Below are positions 1 through 9,295 of a DNA stretch of 64,000 nucleotides, one piece after another. The DNA comes from Paenibacillaceae bacterium (GTDB lineage Bacteria; Bacillota; Bacilli; Paenibacillales; Paenibacillaceae). The translations under genes and the position numbers were made by a program. The stretch spans positions 1 to 64,000 of the forward strand of contig REGQ01000020.1 in NCBI GenBank assembly GCA_004134985.1. Reading direction: 5' to 3'. The notes under the pieces are model-generated. The model was not told the DNA's origin. It made no database searches and saw nothing but the letters and a program-made list of their open reading frames with translations. Position 1 is the first letter of the stretch. Each line of letters begins with the position of its first letter.

Positions 1-67
1 TTTACCACAAGGAGCGCGCTTTGTCTCTATTCTTTTTTATTTTACAGTTTACTGGAAGCGAATTTGC

Positions 68-202
68 TCATTTATAGTTTATAACTGATTTGGTACTTTC
101 ATTTCTTTCAGGAGATGAAGGAGCGATTATTTCTTCTCCTTTATTTGAACATGCCGTAATAACTAATGACAGGATTAAAATGACTAATAATGAATTTTTC
201 AT
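68..202 (-). CDS. 44-aa lipoprotein-like ORF, probably truncated
   Basis: A 44-codon frame starts at ATG 202, preceded on the minus strand by a strong GAGGGGGTGG ribosome-binding site about 10 nt away, and ends with TGA at 68. It begins MKNSLLVILILSLVITACSN, a typical lipoprotein signal peptide with lipobox ITAC; the cysteine at residue 18 would be lipidated. The mature part is only about 26 residues (starting CSNKGEE and ending NYK), far shorter than a normal lipoprotein. It may be the stump of a disrupted gene, because an IS66 remnant lies just upstream. Function unknown. The signal peptide and RBS are seen directly; that it is expressed is inference. Confidence 0.5.
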   Translation of the reverse strand: MKNSLLVILILSLVITACSNKGEEIIAPSSPERNESTKSVINYK

Positions 203-244
203 AATTTAATATCCACCCCCTCATTATTAGACGAAATAGAAAAG

Positions 245-512
245 AATAATGACGAGCGAGCTGCCAGCTCTCCTGGAGCAAATCGATCATCTGCTGTGCC
301 CATACATGGTGATCGTGTTCCGCAATGCCTTTGCATTCCCGAAGCAGATGCGCATTGCAAAGGGCGTGATCAAAGCGATAGTGGTCTTTAACGTACCCTT
401 GCATGCAGTCATGGAGCACCGTGCCCGTGTAACGGGGCAAGAACCCCATCTCATCCATGGCTTTGCTGCCACGCTTGGCATGGAAGTGAAGCACGGTATA
501 GTCTTCGTCGGA
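245..512 (-). pseudogene. IS66-family transposase remnant
   Basis: The translated minus strand reads HFHAKRGSKAMDEMGFLPRY and, further on, HALCNAHLLREC and LLQESW. This is the catalytic-domain pattern of IS66-family (TnpC) transposases: the conserved G-aspartate stretch TVLHDC followed by CNAHLLRE. Only about 90 residues are left of a protein that normally has around 500. The similarity stops abruptly near position 245, after which the frame runs into unrelated AT-rich sequence, and no upstream half or terminal inverted repeats are visible. It is therefore a dead insertion-sequence fragment. Between 500 and 570 the minus strand carries two similar GTGGTGG-N-GACATG-N-AATGCC blocks that may also derive from the element. 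Confidence 0.75.
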
Positions 513-637
513 ACGTGGCATTTCATGTCGTCCACCACACCAACTCGGCATTGCATGTCCCCCACCACATTAACGTAGCATTATATGTTCACGCATCTGG
601 CGTTGCGGCGGCCAACTTAACCTAACTATAGGCTGTT

Positions 638-2080
638 TTATGTTGCAGCCCACGCATCAGCAAGCAGCTTGACCCCTGCGTTGATCTCCGCTTCCGTCAG
701 TCCGCCGAAGCCAAGCAGGACGGTGGGGGATTGATCTGCCTCCGGCTGAGGAAGCAGTGCATACGCCGAGGTTGGGTATACCCCCACCCCCCGCTGTTTC
801 GCCGACCGGACCAATTCCGCTTCTTCCATGCCATTGTTTACTTTCAGCAGCAAGTGCATGCCCGAATCCGCTCCAATAACCTCCACTTTGTCCGCAGGCC
901 ATGCCTGTTGCACCGCATGCAGCAGCGCATCCCGTTTCTTCTGGTACACTTTGCGCATTCTGCGCATATGCCGCCCAAAGTCTCCCGAGGCCATGAACAG
1001 CTGCTGGGTTTTTTGAAAAATCGGGGAAGCCAGTTGGTCGTAGCTATGTTCACGCCTGCGAAACTGCCCTAGCAATCGGTCAGGGAGTACCATATAACTG
1101 AGCCGAAATGCCGGAGTCAGCGCTTTGGAGAATGTCCCCAAATAAATGACCCGCCCCTCTTCATCCACGCTTTGCAGTGAGGGGATCGGTCTGCCGCTGT
1201 AGCGGAACTCCCCGTCGTAATCATTTTCGATAATATAACCTGAACGTTCCTTCGCCCACTGCAGCAGCTTGATCCGCTTGCTGGCCGATAAGGTCATACC
1301 GTATGGAAACTGATGGGATGGTGTAACGTATGCCGCCTGCGCATCGCTCGCAAGCAAATCATCCATAGAAATTCCGTCCCGCTCCAGCCGGAGCGACCGC
1401 AGTTGAAAACGAAACTGCCGAAACAAAGCATTGACGCCATCGTTCACCGCTTCCTCCGCAGCAATACACGAAACGTCCTCCTGCAGCAGTTGAAACAGCA
1501 AATCCAAGGTATGGTATGTCCCCGCACCGACGACAATTTGCTCCGGGCGGCAGCGCACTCCTCTGTTTTGATACAAATATTCGGCGATCTCCGTCCGCAG
1601 CTCCGCTTCGCCTTGCAGGTCGCCATACAGCATGAGCCTGCTGTTGTCGGCATGAAGGCAGCGGTTCATCAGCCGACGCCATTGGGCGAGCGGGAACCGG
1701 CTCACATCTACACTGCCATAGCCAAAGTCGTATTGAATCGGGTCATGCTTGGCGGCATGGTAAGCGCGTTTTAGCTCCCCACTCTGTATCTCGCCGGGTT
1801 GATCAGCAATCCGTTCTCCCAGTCCTGAAATATCCAGCATCGCCACAAAAAGTCCACTGCGCGGCTTGCTTGTGACATAGCCTTCGGCAAGCAACTGCTC
1901 ATAGGCAAGCGCTACAGGCGACCTACTAAGTCCAAGACGGAGAGATAAGCTGCGAATTGAAGGCAGTTTGGCACGCGCCTGTATACGCCCGGCCGTTATT
2001 TCATCCCTTATGTAGAGATACAGCTGCATATAGATAGGCTCCTTCGAGGCATCATCTACCGTTGGCGTCAATTCAATCAT
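638..2080 (-). CDS. MocR/GabR-type transcriptional regulator (GntR HTH + aminotransferase fold)
   Basis: 480 aa. Residues about 10-80 form a GntR winged helix (EPIYMQLYLYIRDEI, then SRSPVALAYEQLLAEGYV), followed by a class-I aminotransferase-like domain to the C-terminus. The Schiff-base lysine for PLP is visible as K319 in TFSKALTPAFRL. Known MocR/GabR/PdxR proteins use this domain to sense PLP or an amino-acid adduct and regulate an adjacent, usually divergent, metabolic gene. Here the neighbour is a divergent HisC-type aminotransferase starting 191 bp away, so that gene is the likely target. The length is normal for the family. Effector unknown. No convincing terminator is seen downstream, toward the IS66 remnant. 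Confidence 0.9.
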   Translation of the reverse strand: MIELTPTVDDASKEPIYMQLYLYIRDEITAGRIQARAKLPSIRSLSLRLGLSRSPVALAYEQLLAEGYVTSKPRSGLFVAMLDISGLGERIADQPGEIQSGELKRAYHAAKHDPIQYDFGYGSVDVSRFPLAQWRRLMNRCLHADNSRLMLYGDLQGEAELRTEIAEYLYQNRGVRCRPEQIVVGAGTYHTLDLLFQLLQEDVSCIAAEEAVNDGVNALFRQFRFQLRSLRLERDGISMDDLLASDAQAAYVTPSHQFPYGMTLSASKRIKLLQWAKERSGYIIENDYDGEFRYSGRPIPSLQSVDEEGRVIYLGTFSKALTPAFRLSYMVLPDRLLGQFRRREHSYDQLASPIFQKTQQLFMASGDFGRHMRRMRKVYQKKRDALLHAVQQAWPADKVEVIGADSGMHLLLKVNNGMEEAELVRSAKQRGVGVYPTSAYALLPQPEADQSPTVLLGFGGLTEAEINAGVKLLADAWAAT

Positions 2081-2271
2081 GCCGCTCCTCCCTCCAGCAT
2101 TGCTTTACGTTTTCCACTCATCGATTTGACCTCCAAGGCTTCAATCTGTCACTTGAAATATTATCAAACTGTGTATTTTATAAATGTCAAATGCTCGATA
2201 TACTCATGCTAACTTATTTTTTCAAAGACATCTACCGTAAAATCATTCCCATTGCAAAGGAGAGCATTTCC

Positions 2272-3342
2272 ATGTCGATCATCCTGCCTCATATCGCCAA
2301 GCTGACAAGTTATCCGTTAGGCTCACTCCCTCCGGAAGGCAGCAATGCGATTAAGCTGAATCAAAATGAAAGTCCGTATCCTCCTTCGCCGCATGTGCTA
2401 AACGCGCTGTGCAGTGTTGGAGAGGAAGCGCTGCGACGCTATCCCGATGAAAAATGCAGCGAACTGCGTGCGATTATTGCCAATTTTCATGGTGTCAAGG
2501 ACGAGCAAGTATTGGTTGGGAACGGATCAAGCGAGATTATTTCCTTGATTATGAAGGTTTTTGTCGGTTCAGAGAGAATGGTCGCCGCCCCAGACCCCAC
2601 GTTTGGGCTGTATTGCACTGTATCCCAAACTTATCAGGCACAGTGGAAGAGCATTCCGACAACGGCTGACTTTACAATTGATACAGAAGCCCTCTTACAC
2701 AGCGGTGCACACGCGCTAATCCTCGTCAACCCTAACGCACCTACCGGGTTACTGCTGCCGCTTGGGGAAATAAAAAGGATTGTCAGCCAGTTTTCCGGAC
2801 TGGTTGTCGTTGATGAAGCCTATATTGATTTTGCCGAAGACGGCTCATCCGCCATCCCGCTTGTCGAGGAGTTTTCCAATCTCATCATTCTACGCACACT
2901 CTCCAAAGCTTACGCGCTATGCGGGGCACGGGTCGGGTACGGTATTGCCAATACAGAGCTAATCGGGGCTTTGGAGAAGGGAAAAGATATCTACAACGTC
3001 AATGCTGTCAGCCGCCAATTAGCTGCCGCAGCATTGCTTGACCGCAGCTACACAGACCAGACCGTCAAGGCGGTCATCCAAACACGTGAAGCATTCAGCG
3101 CCGAGCTGTGTCAGCTTGGATTTCAAGTCTGGCCCTCACAGACAAACTTTGTGCTGTGCAAGCCCCCTGCAACCGATAATTTGCATGAAGCCCGCGCCTG
3201 GTGCGCAGCGCTCATCGAGCATAATGTGTACATTCGCCACTTTGAGCATCCCCGCTTGGTAGATAAGCTGCGGATCTCCATCGGTACTAACGAAGAGATG
3301 GCACGCCTGCTTGGTCTTATAAAGGAATTTATCGGGAATTAG
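2272..3342 (+). CDS. hisC: Histidinol-phosphate / aromatic aminotransferase, HisC type
   Basis: 356 aa from ATG 2272, chosen because AAAGGAGAG lies at the right distance upstream and the protein then starts MSIILPHIAKLTSYPLG, as other HisC proteins do; the open frame extends further upstream without an RBS. It is a PLP fold-type I enzyme: substrate loop NQNESPYPPSP, VNPNAPTG, VVVDEAYIDF and the PLP lysine K212 in RTLSKAYALCGARVGYG. The family transaminates histidinol phosphate in histidine synthesis, and some members act on aromatic amino acids. No other his genes are nearby. The divergent MocR regulator suggests a stand-alone aminotransferase with its own control, so the substrate is uncertain. 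Confidence 0.88.
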   Translation: MSIILPHIAKLTSYPLGSLPPEGSNAIKLNQNESPYPPSPHVLNALCSVGEEALRRYPDEKCSELRAIIANFHGVKDEQVLVGNGSSEIISLIMKVFVGSERMVAAPDPTFGLYCTVSQTYQAQWKSIPTTADFTIDTEALLHSGAHALILVNPNAPTGLLLPLGEIKRIVSQFSGLVVVDEAYIDFAEDGSSAIPLVEEFSNLIILRTLSKAYALCGARVGYGIANTELIGALEKGKDIYNVNAVSRQLAAAALLDRSYTDQTVKAVIQTREAFSAELCQLGFQVWPSQTNFVLCKPPATDNLHEARAWCAALIEHNVYIRHFEHPRLVDKLRISIGTNEEMARLLGLIKEFIGN

Positions 3343-3386
3343 TTCGTTATCAGCAGAGAAGAACATAGGCAAGCTGTGTTATTGCA

Positions 3387-3432
3387 AAAACGATCAGCAC
3401 CACCGTCAATAAGGCAGGGGGCTGATCGTTTT
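3387..3432 (+). terminator. Terminator after the hisC-type gene
   Basis: AAAACGATCAGC (3387-3398) pairs with GCTGATCGTTTT (3421-3432), a 12-bp stem with a 22-nt loop ending in T residues, 45 bp after the aminotransferase stop. Confidence 0.75.
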
Positions 3433-3489
3433 CATAGTTCCTCTAACTCCAGAGAAGGAAAGTGAATAACATCGTAGAATAGAAACACT

Positions 3490-3972
3490 ATGAGAAGCCA
3501 AAATGTCATTCTAATGTTGTGTATCATGTGCCTTCTTGTCTCCTGCACCAACTCAGTTCCTGAATCAATCACCGGATATGCAGTGGATTACGCTGATAGC
3601 GGACTGCTCGTCGTTGAAACGGTCGATGAAGGAGAGTCGTCCCAGCGCAGACAAGCCGTTTGGATTGCCAACTTGAAGGAGGATCGGATTGGCAGCCTGC
3701 TTACCGTTCAACTCGGCCCTGTTGCAGATTCTTACCCGGCACTCTCCACTTCCACAAAGACCATACACAATAAACAGCCACAAGGCGAACAGGAAATCCT
3801 CATCTTATGTCTGACATATGCCAAGAACAAATGGCCGCAAGGCTTCGCAGTCATCAATTCTACCGCCTATGACGCCGAACGCTCGGAATGGGAAATTGTG
3901 ATCGGTCATTTGTCTAACGAGGAGACGCTCACCTTGACGGTGGACAAGGACAAGACGATTACCGAAAAATAG
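3490..3972 (+). CDS. DUF3221-like lipoprotein
   Basis: 160 aa. The N-terminus MRSQNVILMLCIMCLLVSCT is a lipoprotein signal with lipobox LVSC (Cys 19). The remainder looks like the small DUF3221 (YobA-like) family: a beta-rich domain starting ITGYAVDYADSGLLVVETV, then AVWIANL, as in proteins that bind an unknown ligand outside the membrane. The ATG at 3490 has only a weak, distant ribosome-binding site (GAAGGAAAG about 30 nt upstream), so expression is probably low or the start is imperfectly placed. It stands alone between two terminators. Exact role unknown. Confidence 0.65.
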   Translation: MRSQNVILMLCIMCLLVSCTNSVPESITGYAVDYADSGLLVVETVDEGESSQRRQAVWIANLKEDRIGSLLTVQLGPVADSYPALSTSTKTIHNKQPQGEQEILILCLTYAKNKWPQGFAVINSTAYDAERSEWEIVIGHLSNEETLTLTVDKDKTITEK

Positions 3973-4064
3973 GCACCGGAAGCGAGAACGGATTTGCCAA
4001 GGTTCCACTCCCGCCGCGCTCCGGGAGCTGCGCGCGTTCTTCATAGGAGCCATTCTCAACCTAA

Positions 4065-4119
4065 AAAAAGCCGGGGAGCCGAATCAGACACTGTCTCAAT
4101 CCCGGCTCCCCCGGCTTTT
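4065..4119. terminator. Bidirectional terminator between convergent genes
   Basis: AAAAGCCGGGGAGCCG pairs with CGGCTCCCCCGGCTTTT across a 21-nt loop, flanked by A and T runs on both sides. It serves the lipoprotein gene on the plus strand and the acetyltransferase end of the large minus-strand run. Confidence 0.85.
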
Positions 4120-4145
4120 GCGGCTCTTACGGACAGCCCGCCCCG

Positions 4146-4694
4146 CTAGTGAACAAGGGGGCCTCTCCAATGATATACTTCGCGATACAAGACTTCCCGA
4201 TACGTTCGGAACTGCTCCGCGGTAATTCTCTCCGGAGAAGTCATGATCAGCAGCGGAATTTCGGGCTCTCCCGCCTGCAGCGGCGGCTGAATATAGTCGA
4301 AGTCATTCAGATGGAAACCGAGCCGTTCATAGAATCCAATTCGCCGCTGCGCCATCTCATCATCAGGCAGTTCGACCTCCAGCAGCACCGGCTTGTCCGA
4401 CTCGCGGCAATACTTGTTCATCAGCTTGCTTCCCAGCCCTCCGCCGCGGATCGCTCTATCCACCGCAATATGCTCGATAAACCGGAAATTTGCAAATTCC
4501 CAACCTGCCAGAAAAGCAATAACCTTACCTTCGGCATCTTTCTCCGTCAGTAGACGATAGTGAGGATTATCAAGCAGTTCCTGCTGTCCTTCATAACTTC
4601 GCCGCTCGCAGCGCGGGAATGAAGCCTCCATAATTCGGAATACTTCATCGAATTTTTTGTTCATTTTGAATGGTTGCTCACTTTCTATTTTCAT
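4146..4694 (-). CDS. GNAT-family N-acetyltransferase
   Basis: 182 aa from ATG 4694; an alternative ATG lies at 4664. The GNAT acetyl-CoA-binding motif A is visible as HIAVDRAIRGGGLGSKLMNKY (R-G-G-G-L-G), followed by YERLGFHLN typical of motif B. The family transfers an acetyl group from acetyl-CoA to an amine on a small molecule or protein; the substrate cannot be told from sequence. It begins 29 nt after the stop of the GAP1-type gene, on the same strand, and ends just before the terminator at 4065-4119. It is therefore probably the last gene of the tubulin/GTPase run, though it may be only a passenger. Confidence 0.8.
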   Translation of the reverse strand: MKIESEQPFKMNKKFDEVFRIMEASFPRCERRSYEGQQELLDNPHYRLLTEKDAEGKVIAFLAGWEFANFRFIEHIAVDRAIRGGGLGSKLMNKYCRESDKPVLLEVELPDDEMAQRRIGFYERLGFHLNDFDYIQPPLQAGEPEIPLLIMTSPERITAEQFRTYREVLYREVYHWRGPLVH

Positions 4695-4722
4695 TCGAAT
4701 GACCCCGACCCGCATCCCAGAC

Positions 4723-7700
4723 TTACGGCAAACGTTCCGATACCAGATACTCATTTCCTTCAATCGTTATGACACTATTCTCCGGGATGTTCACCTGCTG
4801 GTTCAGATGGACGATAACTTGACCTGCGAATCCTTCAGGCAACGCGGGTCCTTCTTCCAGATTCTCACGATCCGCGGAAGAACCTGCTTCCCCGCTGCTC
4901 CCCGGTTCAGTCTCGCCCCCATCCTCTAGCGATCCAGGAAGCGTGCTGCCCGCATATTCCGCATCGTCACTGCTGTGATCGACAGGGGACTCGGCAGACC
5001 CGCCTCCACTGTTTTCACCTGCACCAGGCAAATTCACTGCGCCAGTTCCCCCGAGATCGGCACCGGAACCAGAGCCAGAGCCGGAATCGACACCCTTACC
5101 CGTATCAGCATCAGTGCCAACACCATCGCCCGCACCGCTCGCTGGATTCCCATCCAGACTTTGCCCAGGTTCCCCTAGCTCCGAATCTCCTTGTACCTCT
5201 CCGCAGAAGGCATTCGTCGTGACTGAATAGTCAGCTGTCTCCGCAGTCGGTGTGTCAAGCGTGATCCGCTCTGCTTTGAATTGCGCGCAGAGCGCCGCAT
5301 CGCGGAACAAGAAGATGAGCGAAGTCGCCGCTGACTCATCATCTTCTGCCCCAAGCTGCTCGGCATAGACAACTACTGGCGGCCCAGTTGGCGGAGGCGT
5401 CTCCGCGCCGCTCTCCCCATTGCCTGGCGCGCCGGTCAAAGGCGGAGCCTCCTGCTCTGTCGGCTCTTTCCCGGACCATAGCGATTGCGCGGCAATTACC
5501 GCCCCCACCAGCACCAGCGCTGTGACAGACAACAGAACAAACAGTTTGCTCTTGCCGCGCAACAGCCTGACAATCGGTGAAGCAAGCTCCTGTTTCACCT
5601 GGGAATAGATTGCCTTCAGAGCTGGTCCTGCGTTGTCAAAATACTGTTTCACATATCCGCGATTGCGAAAAGCGGCGCGGTCATGCTGGAGAAAATAAGC
5701 TTTGATCTCCGCTGCATAAGCTGGCACAAAGCCGCGCGGACGCAAGAAATCATCGCGTTTCTCCGTCCAGGCGAAAAACTGGTAGATCGTCTCCTGCTGG
5801 CTTGCATGCTTTCGCACATATTCAATCAGGCCGGGGTAATCCATCATCTCCGTGTCGGAGCTCCGGTAAAAGGCAACGACCAACTGATTGAATTGCACAG
5901 GCTCCAGATCCTGCAGCAGCATTCGCTTGCCAATATGCTGCAGACGGTCGATCTCGGCCGGCTCCATGCCGGCGAATACCGTCGCATCCGGATAAGGATT
6001 CGTCATCCATTCATATAGCTGCTGCAGCACGACTGCGGTCGCGCGATGACGCGGGTCGTTGAGCTGCTTTTTCCAACGCTCCATAAGCGCCTTATCCCGC
6101 AGAAACTCTGCCTGCAGCAGTTGTTCTTTGGTCAGCCTCTCCAGATCAAGCTCCGTCAACAGCGTCCGGCAGACGATCGTTTCCAGCGTGTGTTGCAGAT
6201 TTTCTTCTTCAGCAGCACCGCCCTGCCCTGCGGCTTGTTCCAAGGAGGTGATCAGCTTGTCCAGCTTGACCAATTGCCCGTACACCATGTTGACTGCAAG
6301 CAGCAAGTTGCTTTCCTGTCGCAACCGGTCGGCGAGCTGCTCGCCAGCCGCATCGCCAAACGATGGAACAACCGCAAGCTGAGAGTGGCTCGCAGTCCAC
6401 TGCATAATGAATTGCAGCAGGCCGTGCAATGACGGCTGTTCTTGCATTTTGCTCTGAAGGTAAGGGAAGAATAGCCGCTCCGACAACGTCGGCTCTGACA
6501 GCACCCGATTGATGACCGCCTTGGACAATGCGGGATGGTTTTCCACAATGCCAAAAAAGACTGCAGCCTCACTCCCGCTAGATCCGGCAGGCTCAAAGCC
6601 GCTTCCTTCATCGTCTTCGTTTAAACGCAATCTCCCATTTCTGTCGCGCACAACACTTTCCTGCTCGCCCCGGCCAAGCGTTCCCGAGGGTGTGCCATGA
6701 ATACTACGGATCGTCTCACTGCGCTGTTTGCGCAATAAGTTAATAAAGATGAGCAAATAATAAGCAGCCAGCTTGCCTTCAAAATTCGTTGATGCAATCC
6801 GGTAGTACTCACCGAAGCATTCGGCCAGCGCCGGGTCAGGAAGATCGCCCTGCTTCGCCTTATCGAACTCCAAATCGAAGCGAGACAGAAACAGATCATG
6901 CAGCCGGACACTGGCCTCCTCTGTTTTCAAAGGCTTTAAATAATCGAGCGATGCACGCAGAACCGTAACCTTCTGCATATCATACAGCTCATTATCCCCT
7001 TCCTCCACCTGAAACAGAACAGCCAGTTCATAATAACTTGCCGCCACTGTCTGACGTTCAATAGGCAAGGCATGCAGCATTAGCTCCGCAAATTGAAAAA
7101 ACCGCTCCAGTTTGTCGCCATTGCCAAGGTTAGCCCATACAAACTGCAAATAAGAAGCCTCTGTTCCAGCCAGCTCCACATTCATTACACGATCATTAGC
7201 CAGATCGAAAGTAAGATCCTTTTCAATATTGCGGTCGCCCGGGCGCAGACTGCCGCGCTCCACAAAAGTAAGATGAACTGATTTTCTGCTTTGCGGCTCT
7301 TTGGCATACGTCAGAAAGCCCAGTTGTGCACGGTAAGCGTACGGCAAGCAGCCATAGATCAGATCCAGCAGACGTATCGCATGGCCTGACAATTCCGAAG
7401 CTGATACATCAAGCGCTACGTAAACCTTTTTCCGTCCGCCGATGGCCACCATTACGGCATGCAGCAGCTGTTGGAAGCGCAGCTCGTCCATCCCGGCCTC
7501 CTGCAGCACTGCAAGCGGATTTGCAAATTTCCGTTCGGGTTTCGCCGAGCGAACCGGCAATTCCAGCAGCTCCTGCAGCTCGCTTCCTTGATCGATGTCA
7601 TAGCTATCGGCAAAATCAGCGTGCAGCAATGACCGGTAATCATGTGCCGCCTGCTCTGCGTAACTGCCCGGCATCACGAAGTTGTGCGTAAAAAACGTAC

Positions 7701-7998
7701 TGCGCAAGCCGGTAAAATCAGCGGCACGGAACACACTTTGCCCGAGCAGCAGATCACCGTTCTCCATGCGCAGCAAATGCATCGCCTTCGGGTATTCGTC
7801 GTCGTTTCGTTCTCCGCGGGCCGTCAGCTCTGCCGGAGAATCATAGAAACAATACGGATGCAGCTGTTTTTTAATATACTGGTTGTCCAGACCGTTTGAC
7901 TTGGCTATCGTGTCATAGCCTTCTGTCGAGCGAAAAATGCCGTGCCGCTCCCGCGTATACATCTGCTGCTGAATCATGTTGGGATTGGAATCGCGCAC
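4723..7998 (-). CDS. GTPase-associated protein 1 (GAP1-N2 type), large membrane protein
   Basis: 1091 aa. The N-terminus (MIQQQMYTRERHGIFRSTEG and LHPYCFYDSPAELTARGE) matches what I recall of the GAP1-N2 domain, a family named for linkage to bacterial GTPase genes. The middle 600 residues are mainly helical. One membrane helix lies at about 812-835 (VLLSVTALVLVGAVIAA). The last 250 residues, probably outside the membrane, are Gly/Ser/Asp/Glu-rich low complexity (about 930-1050) ending in a short beta-like segment (GQVIVHLNQQVNIPENSVIT). The GTG start at 7998 overlaps the GTPase stop as TAGTG, with GGGGAG 9 nt upstream, so the two are translationally coupled. Likely the membrane-anchored partner of the GTPase. 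Biochemical function unknown. Confidence 0.75.
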   Translation of the reverse strand: MRDSNPNMIQQQMYTRERHGIFRSTEGYDTIAKSNGLDNQYIKKQLHPYCFYDSPAELTARGERNDDEYPKAMHLLRMENGDLLLGQSVFRAADFTGLRSTFFTHNFVMPGSYAEQAAHDYRSLLHADFADSYDIDQGSELQELLELPVRSAKPERKFANPLAVLQEAGMDELRFQQLLHAVMVAIGGRKKVYVALDVSASELSGHAIRLLDLIYGCLPYAYRAQLGFLTYAKEPQSRKSVHLTFVERGSLRPGDRNIEKDLTFDLANDRVMNVELAGTEASYLQFVWANLGNGDKLERFFQFAELMLHALPIERQTVAASYYELAVLFQVEEGDNELYDMQKVTVLRASLDYLKPLKTEEASVRLHDLFLSRFDLEFDKAKQGDLPDPALAECFGEYYRIASTNFEGKLAAYYLLIFINLLRKQRSETIRSIHGTPSGTLGRGEQESVVRDRNGRLRLNEDDEGSGFEPAGSSGSEAAVFFGIVENHPALSKAVINRVLSEPTLSERLFFPYLQSKMQEQPSLHGLLQFIMQWTASHSQLAVVPSFGDAAGEQLADRLRQESNLLLAVNMVYGQLVKLDKLITSLEQAAGQGGAAEEENLQHTLETIVCRTLLTELDLERLTKEQLLQAEFLRDKALMERWKKQLNDPRHRATAVVLQQLYEWMTNPYPDATVFAGMEPAEIDRLQHIGKRMLLQDLEPVQFNQLVVAFYRSSDTEMMDYPGLIEYVRKHASQQETIYQFFAWTEKRDDFLRPRGFVPAYAAEIKAYFLQHDRAAFRNRGYVKQYFDNAGPALKAIYSQVKQELASPIVRLLRGKSKLFVLLSVTALVLVGAVIAAQSLWSGKEPTEQEAPPLTGAPGNGESGAETPPPTGPPVVVYAEQLGAEDDESAATSLIFLFRDAALCAQFKAERITLDTPTAETADYSVTTNAFCGEVQGDSELGEPGQSLDGNPASGAGDGVGTDADTGKGVDSGSGSGSGADLGGTGAVNLPGAGENSGGGSAESPVDHSSDDAEYAGSTLPGSLEDGGETEPGSSGEAGSSADRENLEEGPALPEGFAGQVIVHLNQQVNIPENSVITIEGNEYLVSERLP

Positions 7999-9260
7999 TA
8001 TTCTCTTCTCCCCTCAATGTAATTCAGTTTGTAGAGCAGCCAGATGAACGGCTCATCGACACGAATCGGGTTAATAACGGTCTGCATTTTCTGGTTGATA
8101 GGGTTGCTGCCCAGCGCGGATACGGCATAGTATGCCGTTTCTCTGAAATACACGTCCATCGTCCCTTTGAAAGGCCGGTCAACCTTTTCAATAAAGCCGC
8201 GCATTTCCCCGTCAATATTTTCAAACTCGGTTAGATTAAAGTAGCTGCGGTGCACCATATTGTTAAAAATGTTGCTGTTCGATTTAATATATTCGCCCTC
8301 TTCGTCCTTGAGGGAATGCAGCATATCGCTTTTGGTCAGCACGACTGCGGTCGGAATATCAGTCTTGCTGTTGTTCTGATGGGCGATAAAGTCGCCGAAC
8401 ATCGTCAACACGACATCACGCGGCTCATCATATTGTGATACCCATTCACCAGGCTTGTCGCCATGGTTCATGCGAATTTTGTCCCGGATGGAACGAATTT
8501 GCAGCGGATCGACCATAAACAAAATGCCGGCGGAATTTTTAATATGCTGGCCATGCAGACCCAGATAGTCCTGCTCCACCATGCCTTCCCCCGCCACATC
8601 AAAAAAGACAAGCGTCAGCGGCGGCTTCGATTCATCCTTGAACACAAACTGGAAGATGAACGGTTCCTGCATCCGCTCCTTCTGCGTCGAAGCGAGCAGG
8701 TCGCCGCGCTCAAATAGCGGCTCCTCATAGTTCAGTCGGAATTTGCGGCTGATCTCCGCATTCAGCGGCATGCAAGCCGCATCGAAATGATCGGCAGTCG
8801 TATGCTGCAGCGTATGAATCAACGCGGTCATATACACCGACTTCCCAACCTGCGATGCACCGACAATCGAAATGATGTTGCTCGGCACTTTACCGGCCGT
8901 GATCGGCAGTTCGTTATGGCAGCTCGGACATAACCTGCGGCGAGTGATCTCACCGTAGCGGTCATTCAGCCCGCTCAGCACATTATCCGTATATATGCGA
9001 TGCTCTTCAGGAACGTCCTGCGGCCGCAGCACCGCTTCGAGGTCGTGGACGGTGTCCAGTCCAAAACGCGCGCGGTATTTATTCAATTGCTCATCTTCAC
9101 CTAGCGCGTAATCCTCGTCATCCTCCCGGCTATGGCTCGCGCGAAAAACGACTTCTTCCGGATCAAACTTGCTGAAGCAGTAGGGGCAGACGATATCATA
9201 AAATAACGGCCGCGGCTCGTCCTTGGGTCTTTTCTTGAAAAGGCGGTCAAATAGACTCAT
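7998..9260 (-). CDS. TRAFAC-type GTPase with N-terminal zinc ribbon
   Basis: 420 aa from ATG 9260, 7 nt after AAAGGAGGAG; an upstream in-frame ATG lies inside that RBS and is rejected. Two Cys pairs (CPYC at 25-28, CPSC at 111-114) form a split zinc ribbon. The G domain follows: Walker A GASQVGKS (about 134-141), G3-like DVAGEG (about 221-226) instead of DxxG-Q, and TKSD (about 309-312) as the guanine-specificity motif. This resembles the DO-GTPase2 group, named from memory. The substrate is probably GTP. A soluble regulator or switch, coupled to the downstream GAP1-type membrane protein. The G3 lacks a usual catalytic Gln, so hydrolysis may be slow or partner-dependent. Confidence 0.8.
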   Translation of the reverse strand: MSLFDRLFKKRPKDEPRPLFYDIVCPYCFSKFDPEEVVFRASHSREDDEDYALGEDEQLNKYRARFGLDTVHDLEAVLRPQDVPEEHRIYTDNVLSGLNDRYGEITRRRLCPSCHNELPITAGKVPSNIISIVGASQVGKSVYMTALIHTLQHTTADHFDAACMPLNAEISRKFRLNYEEPLFERGDLLASTQKERMQEPFIFQFVFKDESKPPLTLVFFDVAGEGMVEQDYLGLHGQHIKNSAGILFMVDPLQIRSIRDKIRMNHGDKPGEWVSQYDEPRDVVLTMFGDFIAHQNNSKTDIPTAVVLTKSDMLHSLKDEEGEYIKSNSNIFNNMVHRSYFNLTEFENIDGEMRGFIEKVDRPFKGTMDVYFRETAYYAVSALGSNPINQKMQTVINPIRVDEPFIWLLYKLNYIEGRRE

Positions 9261-9295
9261 CCCGGCTCCTCCTTTCAATTCTCATCTAATACATT

